A DNA stretch of 64,000 nucleotides from Haematococcus lacustris (taxonomy: Eukaryota; Chlorophyta; Chlorophyceae; Chlamydomonadales; Haematococcaceae): contig JASKMD010000018.1 of the NCBI GenBank assembly GCA_030144725.1, forward strand, positions 3,453,114 to 3,517,113, given 5' to 3'. Positions 12,561 through 23,957 of the stretch are shown in pieces; positions within the stretch are counted from its first letter, which is position 1; the number at the start of each line of letters is the position of its first letter. A model generated the notes under the pieces. It saw nothing but the letters and a program-made list of their open reading frames with translations. It was not told the DNA's origin and did no database searches. Position numbers and translations under genes: made by a program.

Positions 12561-12808
12561 TGTAGGGCTAGGGAGTGCAGCAGTATGGCTGCTAGGCAAT
12601 GGCTGTTGAGCATAGACAGCCCCTTACATGTGTTTCCTCTTCATTTGTTTCATTGTTTGTATGCAACATTTCTTCATTCGTTCATTGTTTGTATGCAACA
12701 GGACAAGTGTCTGCATCTTTGTCCCCTGCCATGAAGCTCATGATAAACTAGAAGCCCCTTTCTTGTATCGTTGTCAACCAATCCATGTAAACCATGCGAA
12801 CAACCCGC

Positions 12809-13081
12809 TCACTTCCTGCCCTCTTGCTTGTTGGCAATGGCAGCATACATGTTGTACACACCCTGGATACCCCCCCCACATGCCCATGCTGATGCCAACA
12901 GCTTAGTGATTTGAGCAGCCTCCATCCCAGCCCTCTTCATTGCGCCATAGAGAGCATACCCACACATGCCCAGGTGGCCTCCCTTGGAAGTGCCTGGCCC
13001 TGACAGCTGCCACAAACAGCACCTGCTTGCTGCTGGAGCTGTGTGATGAGTGTGTCGGCGATGGCGTGTGGTTATGAACAT
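12809..13081 (-). other. Possible small ORF in the hAT 5' region
   Basis: The frame encodes a short Gly/Ala-rich segment including GGHLGMCGYALYGAMKRAG and then KLLASAWACGGGIQGVYNMY. Composition is more protein-like than the surrounding repeats, but I recognise no family. It could be a second transposon product, an upstream transposase exon or a captured fragment. Confidence 0.25.
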
Positions 13082-13765
13082 CAGCTTGCTGACCTACTTT
13101 ATTATTGCGCGTGGAGCAGCGTGAGTGACAACCATACACCCGCACTCAAGAGCCACCCAACAACACGCGACATGTTCGTGAAATGTTCGTGAAATGTTCG
13201 CAGGCGCGATTGGTACACTCGTCCCAGGATGGGATGCTTTTACGAGCACATCATGGAGCCGCACTGGCCTGGAGTTCCGCAGGGCAGTTCGGCGTCCTTC
13301 ATGTGGCTCAGAGAGACAAGCGTGTCGATGTCAACCCACTTGCACAAGCGGCCAACATCGGTCAACGCACTAGCCAACGCAGCCAAACCGACTACACCTG
13401 CAACCCGCACCTGCTGTGCCTGGTTGCTGCGCGTGCTTGGGCTCCGCGTGGCTAGGCCCCGACCTGGCTGCGGCTGGTCCCACGTGTAATGGGTTATTTC
13501 GCAAACGTTCGTTCAAACAAGAATGCATTACACCGTCGAAAGACCGCTTCACACCGTTCAAACTATGAAAAAACCACGCTCTCCAGGGCTGCGGGCTTGC
13601 CAAGAATACAAGAGAAAGCTGAAACAATTTACTGCGGGGTCAGAACGTGAATGGACCGAGGCAGTCGCGAGAGGTTCGAAAGATTCCGTTGACCGGTAGC
13701 CTCGCCAATGGGAAAAGGGTAATAGTCTATATCATATAATATGATACAGCCCGGGACGCTCCTTA

Positions 13766-13773
13766 CCGGTACC
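13766..13773. repeat. Right target-site duplication CCGGTACC
   Basis: This is an exact copy of the octamer at 8454-8461, directly following the right terminal inverted repeat of the hAT element. Confidence 0.8.
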
Positions 13774-13803
13774 AATACCTAATTTCCTCCCCCTCCCCCC
13801 TGC

Positions 13804-13930
13804 TCAGTGTCCCCACCTGCACAGCTCCAGTGGGCGCCACTTGCTCTCCCCTGCCCGCTGCATGTTGAGGGCTGCGTTGCAGTCCCTGTCCACCCATTTG
13901 CCAAGGTCCCCAAGGGTCAGGTGTCCCCAA
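13804..13930 (-). pseudogene. Fanzor/TnpB-like C-terminal remnant (RuvC-III block)
   Basis: The minus strand encodes KWVDRDCNAALNMQRAGESK and then WRPLELC before a stop at 13806-13804. The DRDxNAAxN motif is the RuvC-III signature of TnpB and Fanzor nucleases, and the following block is the same as in the longer copy at 23958-24793. Upstream the frame is lost within a few codons. It lies 30 bases from the right end of the hAT element, so the hAT copy landed next to an already broken gene. Confidence 0.6.
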
Positions 13931-14477
13931 CTAACAGAAAATGACAGGAAACCGACCCCTGGTAATCAAAACGACGCCGCGTCTCAGCCACGTGGTTTCT
14001 ATTTATGTTTCGCACATCAATGGATAGAGGACTCCATCAGCTATGCGGTGCAACATGTGTCATTTTATACTGTGGGCTGTGCTGAGTGCTATGGCGGCTC
14101 AAATCTTGACATTCAAATTCATGCCAGTTTTGCTCATGCGGGCCTCGTCGCGAGAGACCGCCGCGACCGACGTGGCTCAGTATCCCCTTCAAACAGTCAG
14201 GGACAGTCGCCGCAGTCAAAACGATTCACATGGCACGTCAAACCGATGTAACCGCGCCACTCCACACTCGCACAGAAATATACAAGGCTGCTGCATTGCT
14301 TGACATCTTCGTAAGCAGTACTGTTGGCCTGGCCTATCTGCAAGGCCCTACAAGGTGTGTAGGCCATTGCTATGTTACCTTGCTCGACATGTTGGGTCCG
14401 ATCCCTCCCGCCTGCCCTCCGCTTGCGTGTCCAGCTCGTGTTCAGCTCCGCTCTGGCCCCTTGCTGCTCAGCTGGAA

Positions 14478-14680
14478 GGGTGGGCAGCCCAGGGGCGGGG
14501 CCAGCACCAGCTGCCAGGTGCTGCCAGGGGGGGGCAGCAGGAGGGGTGGGCAGCCCAGGGGCGGGGCCAGCACCAGCTGCCAGCTGCTGCCAGGGGGGGG
14601 CAGCAGGAGGGGTGGGCAGCCCAGGGGCGGGGCCAGCACCAGCTGCCAGCACCTGCACCTGCCTCCTGCTCATCCTTGCT
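14478..14680 (+). repeat. 66-bp tandem repeat, three copies
   Basis: Units start at 14478, 14544 and 14610, each opening with GGGTGGGCAGCCCAGGGGCG and containing a run of seven or eight G. The period is exactly 66 bases, so all frames stay open across it. Confidence 0.9.
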
Positions 14681-14774
14681 GTGGCTTTCAGGCCATTGGG
14701 ACTGTGTAGATACGCAGCCCTAGGTGATTTCAGTTGGGCTTCATATTGAGCCTGCCGCAGGCTGCGGCCCATAG

Positions 14775-15135
14775 GGGAGCGGGGGCAGTGGTAGGGAGTG
14801 GGAGGGCGGGGCTGGGGGTGGGAGGGACTGGGAGGGGCTGGGAGTGCGGGGCTGGGGCTGGGGAGGGGTGGGAGGGGGGGGCTGGGGGTGGGAGGGGCTG
14901 GGAACGGGTGGAAAGGGGGGTTGAGGCTTGATAGGACGGAGACCTTTGCTGAGGGCTGGGAGGGGGCTGGGAGGGGGTGGGAGGGGGTGGACAGGCAGTG
15001 CAAGGGGGTAGGAGGGCGGGGCTGGGAGGGTGGGGCTGGGACTGGGAGGGGGTGGGGGTGCGGGCTGGGGGTGGGAGGGGTGGGGAAGGCGGGGCTGGGG
15101 CTGGGAGGGGGCTGGGAGGGGGCAGGTTCCGGGCG
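14775..15135 (+). repeat. G-rich minisatellite with G-quadruplex potential
   Basis: Irregular repeats of the kind GGGAGGGGCTGGGAGGGG run for about 350 bases on the plus strand, with many runs of three to seven G. Long open frames on both strands here are repeat artefacts. Confidence 0.85.
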
Positions 15136-15139
15136 GTCG

Positions 15140-17780
15140 GGGCGGTCTAGTCATTACTGCAAGGCAAAGTTGAGTCACGCCAAAGTCATTTCCAACCGGC
15201 CTGAACGATGAAATGCAGTGCTTTCTTCTCCAACAGATGCTTCGTTGGGTAATGAACAAAGTTGACACTCGAAGTTTTGCAAAGTCAGAGTGGTCAGCTC
15301 ACAACATGCCGATTTGTGCAAGGGGGTCCCTATTTCTGTGTGACTGGCCAGAGAGAGACGCACATTTTTCGCGTTTGCAGCAATGTCGAGTGTCAATCCG
15401 CCCAACGATGGTCTTCCGACGCCGCCTGTACCAATGAAAAGTTCGCGGAGCGAGCCTGGCGGGCTGAAATGTGATTGTACTACTGGCTCGATGCCAGGCG
15501 CAGTTCCCTTATTGATGCCGCTACATATCACTAGTACGATTGATGGTGAGCAGCTGAGGTGTGTCCGCGATCGCTTGCGCCGGCATGGACTCTGATGCAA
15601 GGATTAACGCGCCGCTTGCCAGTAGATGCGAAGTAATTCGCAGGTGCCAATGCAACAAACGCTATCGAAATCGGTGCACTCTGTAGCGAGTACTTGCATG
15701 AAGATTACCAACCCCATGTTGGGGACTCCTGACCAAGGGTAGCCTGGTGCAGCTGTGGGCACCACATAAGCCCCCGCACTGGCGCCTCAAACCGCTTGCT
15801 CTAGGCTGACCGCAACAAGCAGTTCTGCACCTGACCTGGCTGGGGCTTCCAGCCTTCAGCTTCCAGCTTTCAGCATTTCACGCGGACGATGCATAGGAGG
15901 GATAGTTGATCATGACCGGCATCTAAGGGTCGCTCAGGTGCCACAGTAAACTACCCTTGCCACATGATTACCATAACTTCAATAAACCCTAGCGTAGTGT
16001 GCCCTGCAGAAACCAAACTACCGGCACCAGGCTCTGCAAGGGTCGAATCCTTTTCCACAACGACTGCATTATTGGCTTGGCTCACACATACTTTAGGTGT
16101 CACCCCTTCCCCCTCCTTGACTTACCTCCATCCCCTTCCCTCTCTGCCCTGTGCCTAGTCACCTCGACTGCTTGCTCAACTGAGGAGTTTGGGCTCTGCA
16201 TGTGGCGCTGGCTTGCCAAGAGCACAGGCTCTCCTCCCCTGGACTCTCACCCCTGCCATGCACCACTCCCCTCACAGCCCTGCCCCAGCTAACAGTAGCT
16301 AGTTTCCAAAAGCTACGATACCCTCAGGACTGCCCTGTGCTCTGACTCAAACCTCACATGCCTTGGCAACACAGCGCATATCCACTCAGAGCACCCCAGC
16401 CCTTGGGTCAGGAGAGAAGGGGGAGGAATAGTGCTTGCCGCTTATGATCAGGGAGCAGTAAAGTCACAAGCCATGGTGATGGGCTCACGTCATGTCTGGC
16501 AAACACGGTGCCTGTTGCTGGTCGTCAACAGCTGACACAGTGGCACTGGGCAGTGAGGTATCCCTGAACAGCTCCAGCATGCTGACAGAGTCCCGAGCAA
16601 CCCTATAAGTGGCGCCTAGGCCTGAGCAGGATGCTGCCCAGCTGCCTGACCTCCGGAGCGCCAGCCTTGACAGGGCGCTGCCTGGCTGACTACCTGGAGG
16701 AGACCTATGAGGTGCATGTGGTGGTATGCGAGACTAGGAGCTGCTTGGAGCTGCCATCAAGCCTCAATTCATGACCCACCCCAATCCTGACAGCCATCCC
16801 AATGTATCAGCCCTGGCACACCGCCCTAACACACTGTCACAAGCCTATCAGCCTAAGAGTCAGGTACCTGCTAGGGTGTTCAACTAGGGTTGACCTTGAC
16901 CCTAACCCCAACCTTGGTGACCTTACCCCTAACCCACACCTGGGTGAATTGTCGGCCCTGGACTTGCCAGGCTGCGCCCCACCCTCACCCCTACTAATAG
17001 GTCCTAAGCCCAGGCAGTGTGCTGCCAGTGTGCAATGACGCCATGACGTCAGCAAAGCTCACAGCCTCCCCACCCTCCTCCCCTCGCCCTCCCTCCCTCC
17101 GCCCCACCCGGTGACCTTGGCCAGGGCAGCTCAGGCCAGTCTGCTCACACCCTGCGTGCGCATGCCGCCTGCCTCGCTGCCTGGCCCCTGCTGCAGGCTG
17201 TTCAACCAACTGCCGCTGCGCATGCCCCTGGGCTGACTGCATGGATGGCAGCAGAGGGTGCCCATCAAGGCAGGCTGCATCTGTTGTCGCTGCAGCTGCT
17301 GTGGTCGCTGCTGCGGCGCTGGCCAGCAAATCACATTCAGCCACGTCACTCTCTGACCCGCTGTCCGCCCGGGTGGAGTCAACGTCAGAGGCGCTGGTTG
17401 TAGCAGGGCCAGCAGCAGGGCGGGAGCAGAGGGAGGACTGGGAGGGGCAGCGCCTGGCCTGACCTGCAGCCAGCCAGGCAGAGGAAGGAAGGCGCAGAGT
17501 CAGCCACCAGCATCCAGCCTGTATCCTCACCCACCGGCGCTGACATACTACAGTGCCGCAAGCATTGACTCAATACCTCGATGCACAAAGGCAAGGTGAA
17601 CGCTGAGTGTAAGTGTGGGCTCTACGTTGGAAAATTAATGCAATGCCTACATGTTCATACGTGCTCCACTTGCGTCCAAGCTCAACAACTGGCATTTTCA
17701 ATCCAGGGTCTGGTTTGCCAGGAGGCAGCAGGACCTACCCCAGAGCACCGGACGCCATCCATCAGGAGCCCAAGCCCTGA
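15140..17780. other. Long stretch without a recognised gene
   Basis: No conserved domain, RNA gene or strong repeat was seen. A minus-strand frame of 178 codons at 16994-17530 has an acidic Ser/Asp stretch and Ala/Thr runs but no recognisable motif. At 16890-16950 there are a few CCCTAA-like words, too short and degenerate to be telomeric. Confidence 0.5.
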
Positions 17781-17783
17781 GGG

Positions 17784-17945
17784 AGCATGCTGACTGGCTA
17801 GCCCCACATACAGCCCATGAAAGTGCAGGCAATGGATGTGGTGCACCAGGCCAGCAGGTGAGTGCTGCTGTCACTGGAGCCACAACAGCCTGGTGTGCAC
17901 TAGGCCACCCATGGAGATCTAGATAGATGGGTGAACCGGTACTGC
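17784..17945 (+). repeat. 160-bp direct repeat, copy 1
   Basis: It starts GCATGCTGACTGGCT and runs to GGTACTGCAG. It matches 20364-20525 in the same orientation with about a dozen or fewer differences. The two copies bracket 2.4 kb that includes a Fanzor-like remnant. Confidence 0.8.
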
Positions 17946-18189
17946 AGCTCAGCCCGTCCCCGAATGCCCATGAGCAGAGAAGGCCACAGAGTTCCCAGTA
18001 ATGATCTGCTCAAAGCCTGGCCAAGCAGAGGCTCCTGCCCTAGGCAAGGAGTACCCAACAGTGAGCTCCAAGAAGCTGCGAGACTGACGGTGTTCCCTGC
18101 GCTGTGCTGACCTAGCATGGACCGTGGAGACATGGCAGTTGTGAAAGGTTGAGCTGCCACCGGCGCAGTGGTCACAGTAAGCTGCTGAT

Positions 18190-18365
18190 GCAGACAGTGG
18201 CAGGCACTGGTGCAGCGGAAGGTACAAGCAAGGCTGCTGCCATTCCTCACGACGGCAAGCACTGCTCTATTCTGTGCATAGCACATTTCCTATCCATGAC
18301 AGAGGCAGGCTCTGGTGCTGCGGACGCTTGAAGCAAGGCTGCTGCCATTCCTCGTAACACTGGGC
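18190..18365 (+). repeat. Imperfect tandem duplication, period about 105 bp
   Basis: The block GCAAGGCTGCTGCCATTCCTC, preceded by a GGCAGGC(A/T)CTGGTGC motif, occurs twice about 105 bases apart, near 18195-18250 and 18303-18355. The rest of each unit has diverged. Confidence 0.6.
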
Positions 18366-18845
18366 ACGGCACAATGTCCGTGCATGACCGCTTCATGCTC
18401 ACAAGAACCTGTTCTGGGCACAAGGGCGATGCCGGGAAGGGCTCTGGGGCAGCAGACCTGGCCGGAAGAGGTATAGGGGCAGCCCTGCCATTTTTTGACC
18501 TCACAGCCTCTCCCTGGCCTCCCCCCTGCACTCACTGGAGGTCCTGGAGATCTCCATCAGGGCACTCGGTCGGGGCTGGCCCGTGGCCTTCCCGCCCACC
18601 CTGCCTGCCCTCCTGCACGTCCCCTCCCCTTGATCACTGCAGCAGGAGTTGCCTCCCTCTATATCTCCCACCCTACTAAGCTGCAAGGCCGGGCGCCCAC
18701 GGCTGGGCAGCCGCTCCCCTCCCCTGCTGCTGCCCCCCTGCTGCCCCAGGCTCTCAGGCCCGCCAGCTGAATCAGAAAACATGGCGTAGAAGGGTTGGAT
18801 GCTGGATCCGTGGCCTGAGGGCGCCCCTGACCTCCTGGCCAACCC

Positions 18846-19030
18846 CCCTGTGTTTAAAGCGGGAGCTGCTGCTGCTGCAGAGGGTCCATGTGACCCCGGG
18901 CTCAGGGCTCTGGTCACACTCGGGGTCACACTTGCTCGGCTCCAGCCTGGTGCCGCGGGGGAGTGAGGGTGGCGTGATGTATGGCTGGAGGCTGGGGAGG
19001 TGGGTGAGGGCGGGTGGCTGCACACTCCAT
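18846..19030 (-). repeat. Dispersed repeat, inverted copy of 8186-8380
   Basis: The minus strand matches the sequence at 8186-8380 over about 190 bases with scattered changes, including the region reading CTGGAGCCGAGCAAGTGTGA. The two copies lie in opposite orientation, 10.6 kb apart. The origin is not known. Confidence 0.7.
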
Positions 19031-19269
19031 CCAGTGCCTGGAGCACGGCCTTGGAAAGAGTGACCAGGGGTGCTCTCCGTGTGTATGACTGGGAGGATGG
19101 CGCATGGCCAGGGGCCTTGGACACCTTGTGGATGAGGTCCTCTGCAGGGGTGAGGCGCATGACAGGTACAGGGGGGCTAGCAGGCTAGTAGGCAGGGTCA
19201 TGGTAGGCAGGGTCTGGGTCAGGTATGCTGGGGCAGCACTTCTCCAGCCCGCAGCTGTGGGACACATGC

Positions 19270-19515
19270 TGTGTGCTGGGGTGGCTGGACTGGCAAGCCA
19301 GCAAGCCCAGGCCCCAGGACCACAGCCAGCCAGGTGGATGGACAAGGATTGCAATGCAGCATCGAACATGCAACGCAGTCGGGGAAGCAACTGACGCCTT
19401 ATGGAGCTGTGCTGGTGGACTGAGCTGCCAGCCAAAGGCCAGGTGTACTCTGGGCTGGGCTACAAGCGGCTGGGAACTGAGCACCAAAACCTCCTACGCA
19501 GAAGCCTGTAGCACA
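19270..19515 (+). pseudogene. Fanzor/TnpB-like C-terminal remnant, frame-broken
   Basis: The plus strand encodes PARWMDKDCNAASNMQRSRG and then a stop at 19392-19394. Another frame continues with the family tail LPAKGQVYSGLGYKRLG. Compared with the copy at 23958-24793 the RuvC-III motif DRDCNAALNM has become DKDCNAASNM. The tail equals that copy's LPAKGKEYPGLGYKRL. A stop and a frame change separate the two blocks, so it cannot make an intact protein. Confidence 0.6.
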
Positions 19516-20274
19516 GCCATCTGTGCCTTAGGCACTGTTTGCAATGCTGTTCCTGTGTTGCCTACGCTGTGCTTGCGCTATGCTGTACCGTTGCTTGTGA
19601 TGTGCTGCGGTATCAACGCAGCAGCATGCAGTCATGCGCTGTTACGCCTGGAGGCCCACCTGTGCTCATCATGCGGCTCAGCACCCCCTCCTCCACCTGC
19701 AGGCCCATGCGAGACATGCTGCTGCAGGAGGCTGAGCTGCCCACCTGCTGCCGCAAGGCTGCCTCGTCCGGGGCATCAGAGGCCCATACAAACGGGCTTT
19801 GCTGCAGGCTGGGCGGCTCAGTCATGCTGCTGCCTGTTGTGTCAGGGTCTAATGTGCTAGAGCCGACTGATATTGGAGCCAGGCCCCCTGAGCGGGCTGA
19901 CGCCCTGCGTGCAAGATGCGAGCGCAGTTCCGTGGCTTTTAGACGAGGTGCGCAGAATGCAACAGAATGTGAATGTTTACTATGCCCTGGGCGTGGACCA
20001 CCGTTTCGATGAGTAAGCCAGTCATTAGGCTACGTACCCAGCCTACACTTCAACTAAGTTGCTGCATCGAAGCCCGCCGAGGCGTGGTTGGTCCAAGCCG
20101 AGGCGTACAATGAGCTGTTAAGCGTATCAAGATTCTACGTTGTGTGGACTCACGTAAAGAGAGGCCTATTAGAAGGCTGCCACAAGTTTGTCACGTAAGT
20201 GCATGTACACCTGTACTAGTGTTTTTATTTATGCTCTCCACACGGTCAGAGGTCAGGTCAGGTACAGGTCAGGT

Positions 20275-20350
20275 TACAGATCAACAAAACTTCACTCAGC
20301 TACTACAAACAGGTTGTAGCATCCTCGGTCGCACCCTTGATGACTGCAGC
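20275..20350 (+). repeat. Dispersed repeat matching 27115-27185 on the opposite strand
   Basis: The block ACTCAGCTACTACAAACA, then GTTGTAGCATCCTCGGTCGC and ACCCTTGATGACTGCA, is found on the plus strand here and on the minus strand at about 27115-27185. Both copies encode a short frame with QLLQT and CSILGRTLDDC. Confidence 0.75.
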
Positions 20351-20363
20351 CTCCACATCGATG

Positions 20364-20525
20364 GCATGCTGACTGGCTGGCCCCACATACAGCCCAAGAA
20401 AGTGCAGGCAATGAATGTGGTGCACCAGGCCAGCAGGTGAGTGCTGCTGTCACTGGAGCCACAACAGCCTGGTGTGCACTAGGCCACCCATGGAGATCTA
20501 GATGGATGGGTGGACCGGTACTGCA
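20364..20525 (+). repeat. 160-bp direct repeat, copy 2
   Basis: It matches 17784-17945. Its core phrase CACTGGAGCCACAACAGCC also occurs in a shorter form near 23510-23535, so this is part of a larger dispersed family. Confidence 0.8.
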
Positions 20526-21108
20526 ACTGGTCACCCCCGCAATTGGCCGCACCCCCATGGCTCAAGACATCACATCTAACTCATTTCTGCACGGATGAGG
20601 TCGCCGATTGGTGCGATGAGCTGGCGATGGCCTGACTAGAGTGCAGCCAGCCCCAGCGGTTTGCCGGGTGGCTGTCCCCCAACACGCGACGTGTTCTGAA
20701 GCATCGCACATACATTTAGCGACGGCTATAGGCAGCCTGGACCCAGAGCGGCGTGAGTTTTGCATTCCCGATTGGACATGCCAACTTTTCAGGCAGCAGT
20801 GTTGCAACGTCCCAGCACGCATCGAGACCCTCTCTTAAGCTCACCCGCTGCTTCCCGGCCTGCTCCCTTGCCCCCTGCTCCAAAGTGTCACTTTTTGCCA
20901 TCAAACGACGCCCCGGCAGGTCAACGGCATTGCGAGCTGGGAGCGTGACCGCGACGGCTGCTGAACACGGCTGCTGAACACAGGTTCAGTCCACATGTGG
21001 CAGCGACTATCAGGTTGATCAAGATGCTCTCATGATTGGTCCCTGTGGCTCCTGAGCAACCACGGACGGCAAGAATTAGCTGAAAATTTGCTGAAACTGA
21101 GCTGAAAT

Positions 21109-23100
21109 TTGTATTTGCTATTGTGCAGGCAAGTGAAGGCCATGGGTAACAAGAAAAGGGTAGTGAAGTCTTTATGTGCCCACTTGCAGAAAGGGAGGGA
21201 GGTTCTGGCACAGCGCAGGGCTGCTGAGGCTGAGGCCAAGGCCCAGGCTCTTGCCGCTGAGGCTGAGGCCACGGCACAGGCTGATGCTGGTGCTTGCACC
21301 AGCTGCAGGCTGACCTGCTGCAGAGGGAGCAGCAAGTCGCTGACACCCAGCGCTTGCAACAGCTACAGCAACAGATGCATGACATCCAGCGGGAAGAAAT
21401 TCAACGCAAGGAGCAGCAGGTGGTAGAGCAGCAGCACCAGTTGCAGCAGCAGCAGGCAGACTTGCACCTGAGGGAGAAGCAGGTGGCTAAGCAACAGCAC
21501 GAGCTGCAGCAACAGCACGAGCTGCAGCAGCAGCAGGCAGACATGCACCTGAGGGAGCAGCAGGTGGCTGAGCAGCACCAACTGCAGCAGCAGCAGCAGG
21601 CAGACATGCACCTGAGGGAGCAGCAGGTGACGGAACAGCAACACCAACTGCAGCACCAACTGCGGCTGGTGGCTGAGCAGCATATTGGAAGCAGCAGGGG
21701 GCACAGCTGGGGGCGCAGCCGTGAGGGTTGACCTGGACTCTGCCACAGTGCAGAGCTGGTTTGTGTGCCCATGCAAGGTTGGCACCAAGCCCAGGCTGGC
21801 CTGCTTGCAGCGTAAGTGTGATGCCTGCAAGGATAGGAAGGTGGGCGTGGAGGCGGGGTGTGAGGGTGTGCAGCTCCAGTATCGACAGTTCAATAAGCTG
21901 GACAATGGGCAAGGCGTAGAGTTGGCCACAGTCCAAACCACGCTGGAGGGTTTGGTGGCTGGCCTGAATGACCTCATGCAGAAGCAGTTGTGGCATCAAT
22001 ACCTTGCCAAGCATCAGCGTGCCACCTTTAGAGCGCACTGTGCCGCTGTGAAGAACACACCGGGGCTGGTGGTCATGTCGTGTGACTGGTCAGAGAAGCT
22101 CACCATCCACCAAGACATAGCATGTCAGGGAGCATATTGGAAGCAGAGGACCATGTCAGTGTTCGTGGCATGTGCACACTAAGAGCTAAGAGGGATGACT
22201 CTGGATGATGCTAAGAGGGATGACGTGGCATGACTCTGAGGGTGGGGTGGCTAAGAGGGAGTGGAGGGAGCAGATGTTAGTCCATCCAGAACTAGTGGGG
22301 AAAGTGTGTGGGGCTGCTGTGCTGACAGATTGGGCTAACAAGCATTTCGCTGTGCCATGCCATGCACAAGACACCAGTGCCAGCCACCGGCAACGTGGAC
22401 ACATCATGCGTCGGCGCTACCTGGTGCTGGACGACGCTAGGCAAGCAACAATATGCAGTATGCCAGAGGCTGATGTGGAGCGCATGCATGATGATGTAAA
22501 GGGGTGCAGGGCAATGCACCGCATGGTGTTCACACCGGACAGGGAGCAGCCTAAATGGGCCATGGCTGCTTGTGCATGTAGCACGTGCATGAGGGTGCCA
22601 TGCCTACCGTGCATGAAGCCTGACACCACCACCCCACTTAAGCCCATGCCCATGTTTTAAGACACTGTGAAGGAGGTGAGGAGGACGAAGAGTGTTATGC
22701 ATTGTTGATGTTGTTCCATTCCGATTTGATGCATGATGAAGAGTGTTTTGGCAAACTGACCAACACACATTGTGCACGATATCGCATGCACATGGGGTGG
22801 AAGAGGGAAAAGGGACGTCGGTTATTGCGTTATTGCGTCGTTTGGTGCTGAGAGAGCTGCAAAGTGAGCAGCTGGAGGATGAATATGAGGCGGACAATGG
22901 ATGTGGCTCAGTGTAAGGTGCATGGGGGTCTACTTTGGAGTATCACAAACGGCCCACACATGATGACAACGCGTTTCTGGTTTCCAGACACGTCAAGAAC
23001 CCACAAAAGGAACCGCACACAACTGGCAGTTCATCATTCGACGTCCTGGTTGGACAGTTATGGGGGCCGGAAAAGTGGCCAATTCGAGAAAATTTGACAT
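21109..23100 (+). pseudogene. Decayed transposon-associated coiled-coil gene
   Basis: An Ala/Glu-rich start (21147-21290) is followed, in another frame, by a strongly heptad-like Gln-rich coiled coil (21294-21680), with repeated blocks such as ADMHLREQQVAEQHQLQQQQ. It is followed in a third frame by a conserved-looking domain at 21700-22182: VQSWFVCPCKVGTKPRLACL, a Cys pair (CDACKD), and DWSEKLTIHQDIACQGAYWK before a stop. The DWSEKL..Q...QGAYW block resembles a widespread uncharacterised protein family of likely transposon origin in algae and animals, from memory. Further fragments at 22205-22660 and about 22840-23090 may be later exons. Two frame changes argue for decay, although unrecognised introns are possible. 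Confidence 0.45.
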
Positions 23101-23830
23101 GGGGTGAGGCGACACGAGTTGCACGCTGTTCGGGTGCAGGGACAGGCCAGGAGCCGTACCATCACTCTTATACATCTCATCAGCACTAGCACTAGCACTA
23201 GAACACATGTCAGGGGGGGTCCAGCGCCCGACAGAAATTCAAAAAATAAATCCCCGTCCATGTCGCTGGGCCACTGAGCGCGATAGCTGTTCGCTGATCA
23301 CAGCCCCACTAAGCAGGCCATTCCCGGCACAACGCGACCCGATCTCCCAGCACCCCCGCCCGCCCCGGCACAGGTGCACATCAGCCCGAGCAGCCCGCTA
23401 GCTTCGCTTTCGTAAGCTGCACCGCCCTGCGCGAGAATCGCGCTGAAACTCGTAAAAACCAGAAAGATTTTATCAGGGGATCAGCCAATGGCGGGGGTGA
23501 CCAACTGTTACTGGAGCCACAACAGCCAGCCGGACCCCTTTCAGATCAACAAAAGTTATTGGCCTGCGCCAAGTAAGATGACAAACTGCGGCAAACGCAG
23601 CTTTTATACTGTCCGTTGTCACACAGTGCGCTGTCCGTCCTTTGACAGCAGTTGCATTTGCTGACGCGTCCTTAGCAGCTGGTTAGCTCCAGACCTAGTG
23701 AGACCAGCAGCGGAGACCTCAGCGGAGGCGGAGACAGCTTACAGTTCGGTGCAGCGCCTGACCCCTTTCAGCTTTGCATGATGCACATGCAAGTTGTAGG
23801 CTGACACAGCTCGAACACGGCACACTTGAT
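23100..23830. other. Gap between transposon remnants
   Basis: No gene or tandem repeat was recognised. A short copy of the CACTGGAGCCACAACAGCC repeat phrase lies near 23515. The rest looks like single-copy or ancient repeat sequence. Confidence 0.4.
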
Positions 23831-23941
23831 GGTGCCATAGCAGGCTGCTGCTGGGCCTTAAGTGCTGGGCCTCGCAGCCGCCTTTAGCCCAATGTGCTGC
23901 ATGATTAGCGATGCATTGCAGCCCCTGATGACCCACCCGCC

Positions 23942-23957
23942 GGCTGTAAGACTGGTT
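23942..23957 (+). repeat. Left target duplication of the nested Fanzor-like insertion
   Basis: GGCTGTAAGACTGGTT here is repeated exactly at 25039-25054. Removing one copy together with the sequence between them rejoins the minus-strand pseudogene at its conserved Q-P-G-x-W position, apart from one missing base. Confidence 0.7.

Larger units (their letters stand above)
8462..13765 (-). mobile_element. hAT-superfamily DNA transposon, 5.3 kb, with 8-bp target duplication
   Basis: The left end reads TAGGGAGCGGCATGTATCAT inward. The right end, read inward on the minus strand, starts TAAGGAGCG and reaches CTGTATCAT soon after. The similarity continues imperfectly through an AT-rich run to GACTATTA, giving ends related over roughly 45 bases. 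Identical octamers flank both ends. Inside, the minus strand encodes a spliced hAT transposase. The 2.1 kb between the transposase start and the right end contains a 22-bp minisatellite and an inverted copy of the right subterminal sequence near 11830-11897. Confidence 0.85.

Noticed and set aside
14197..15003. 268-codon minus-strand Pro-rich open frame
   Set aside because: It is explained by the 66-bp repeat and the G-rich minisatellite; no conserved motif was seen.
16890..16950. CCCTAA-like words suggesting an interstitial telomere repeat
   Set aside because: Only a few irregular copies mixed with other sequence; green algal telomere repeats are longer and regular.
16994..17530. 178-codon minus-strand frame with an acidic Ser/Asp stretch
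   Set aside because: Plausible composition, but no recognisable family, splice context or conserved neighbour, so not called as a gene.
22205..22660. 152-codon frame with several Cys and His as a separate gene
   Set aside because: It lies in line with the decayed transposon gene upstream and has no recognisable start context or domain, so it is treated as part of that remnant.
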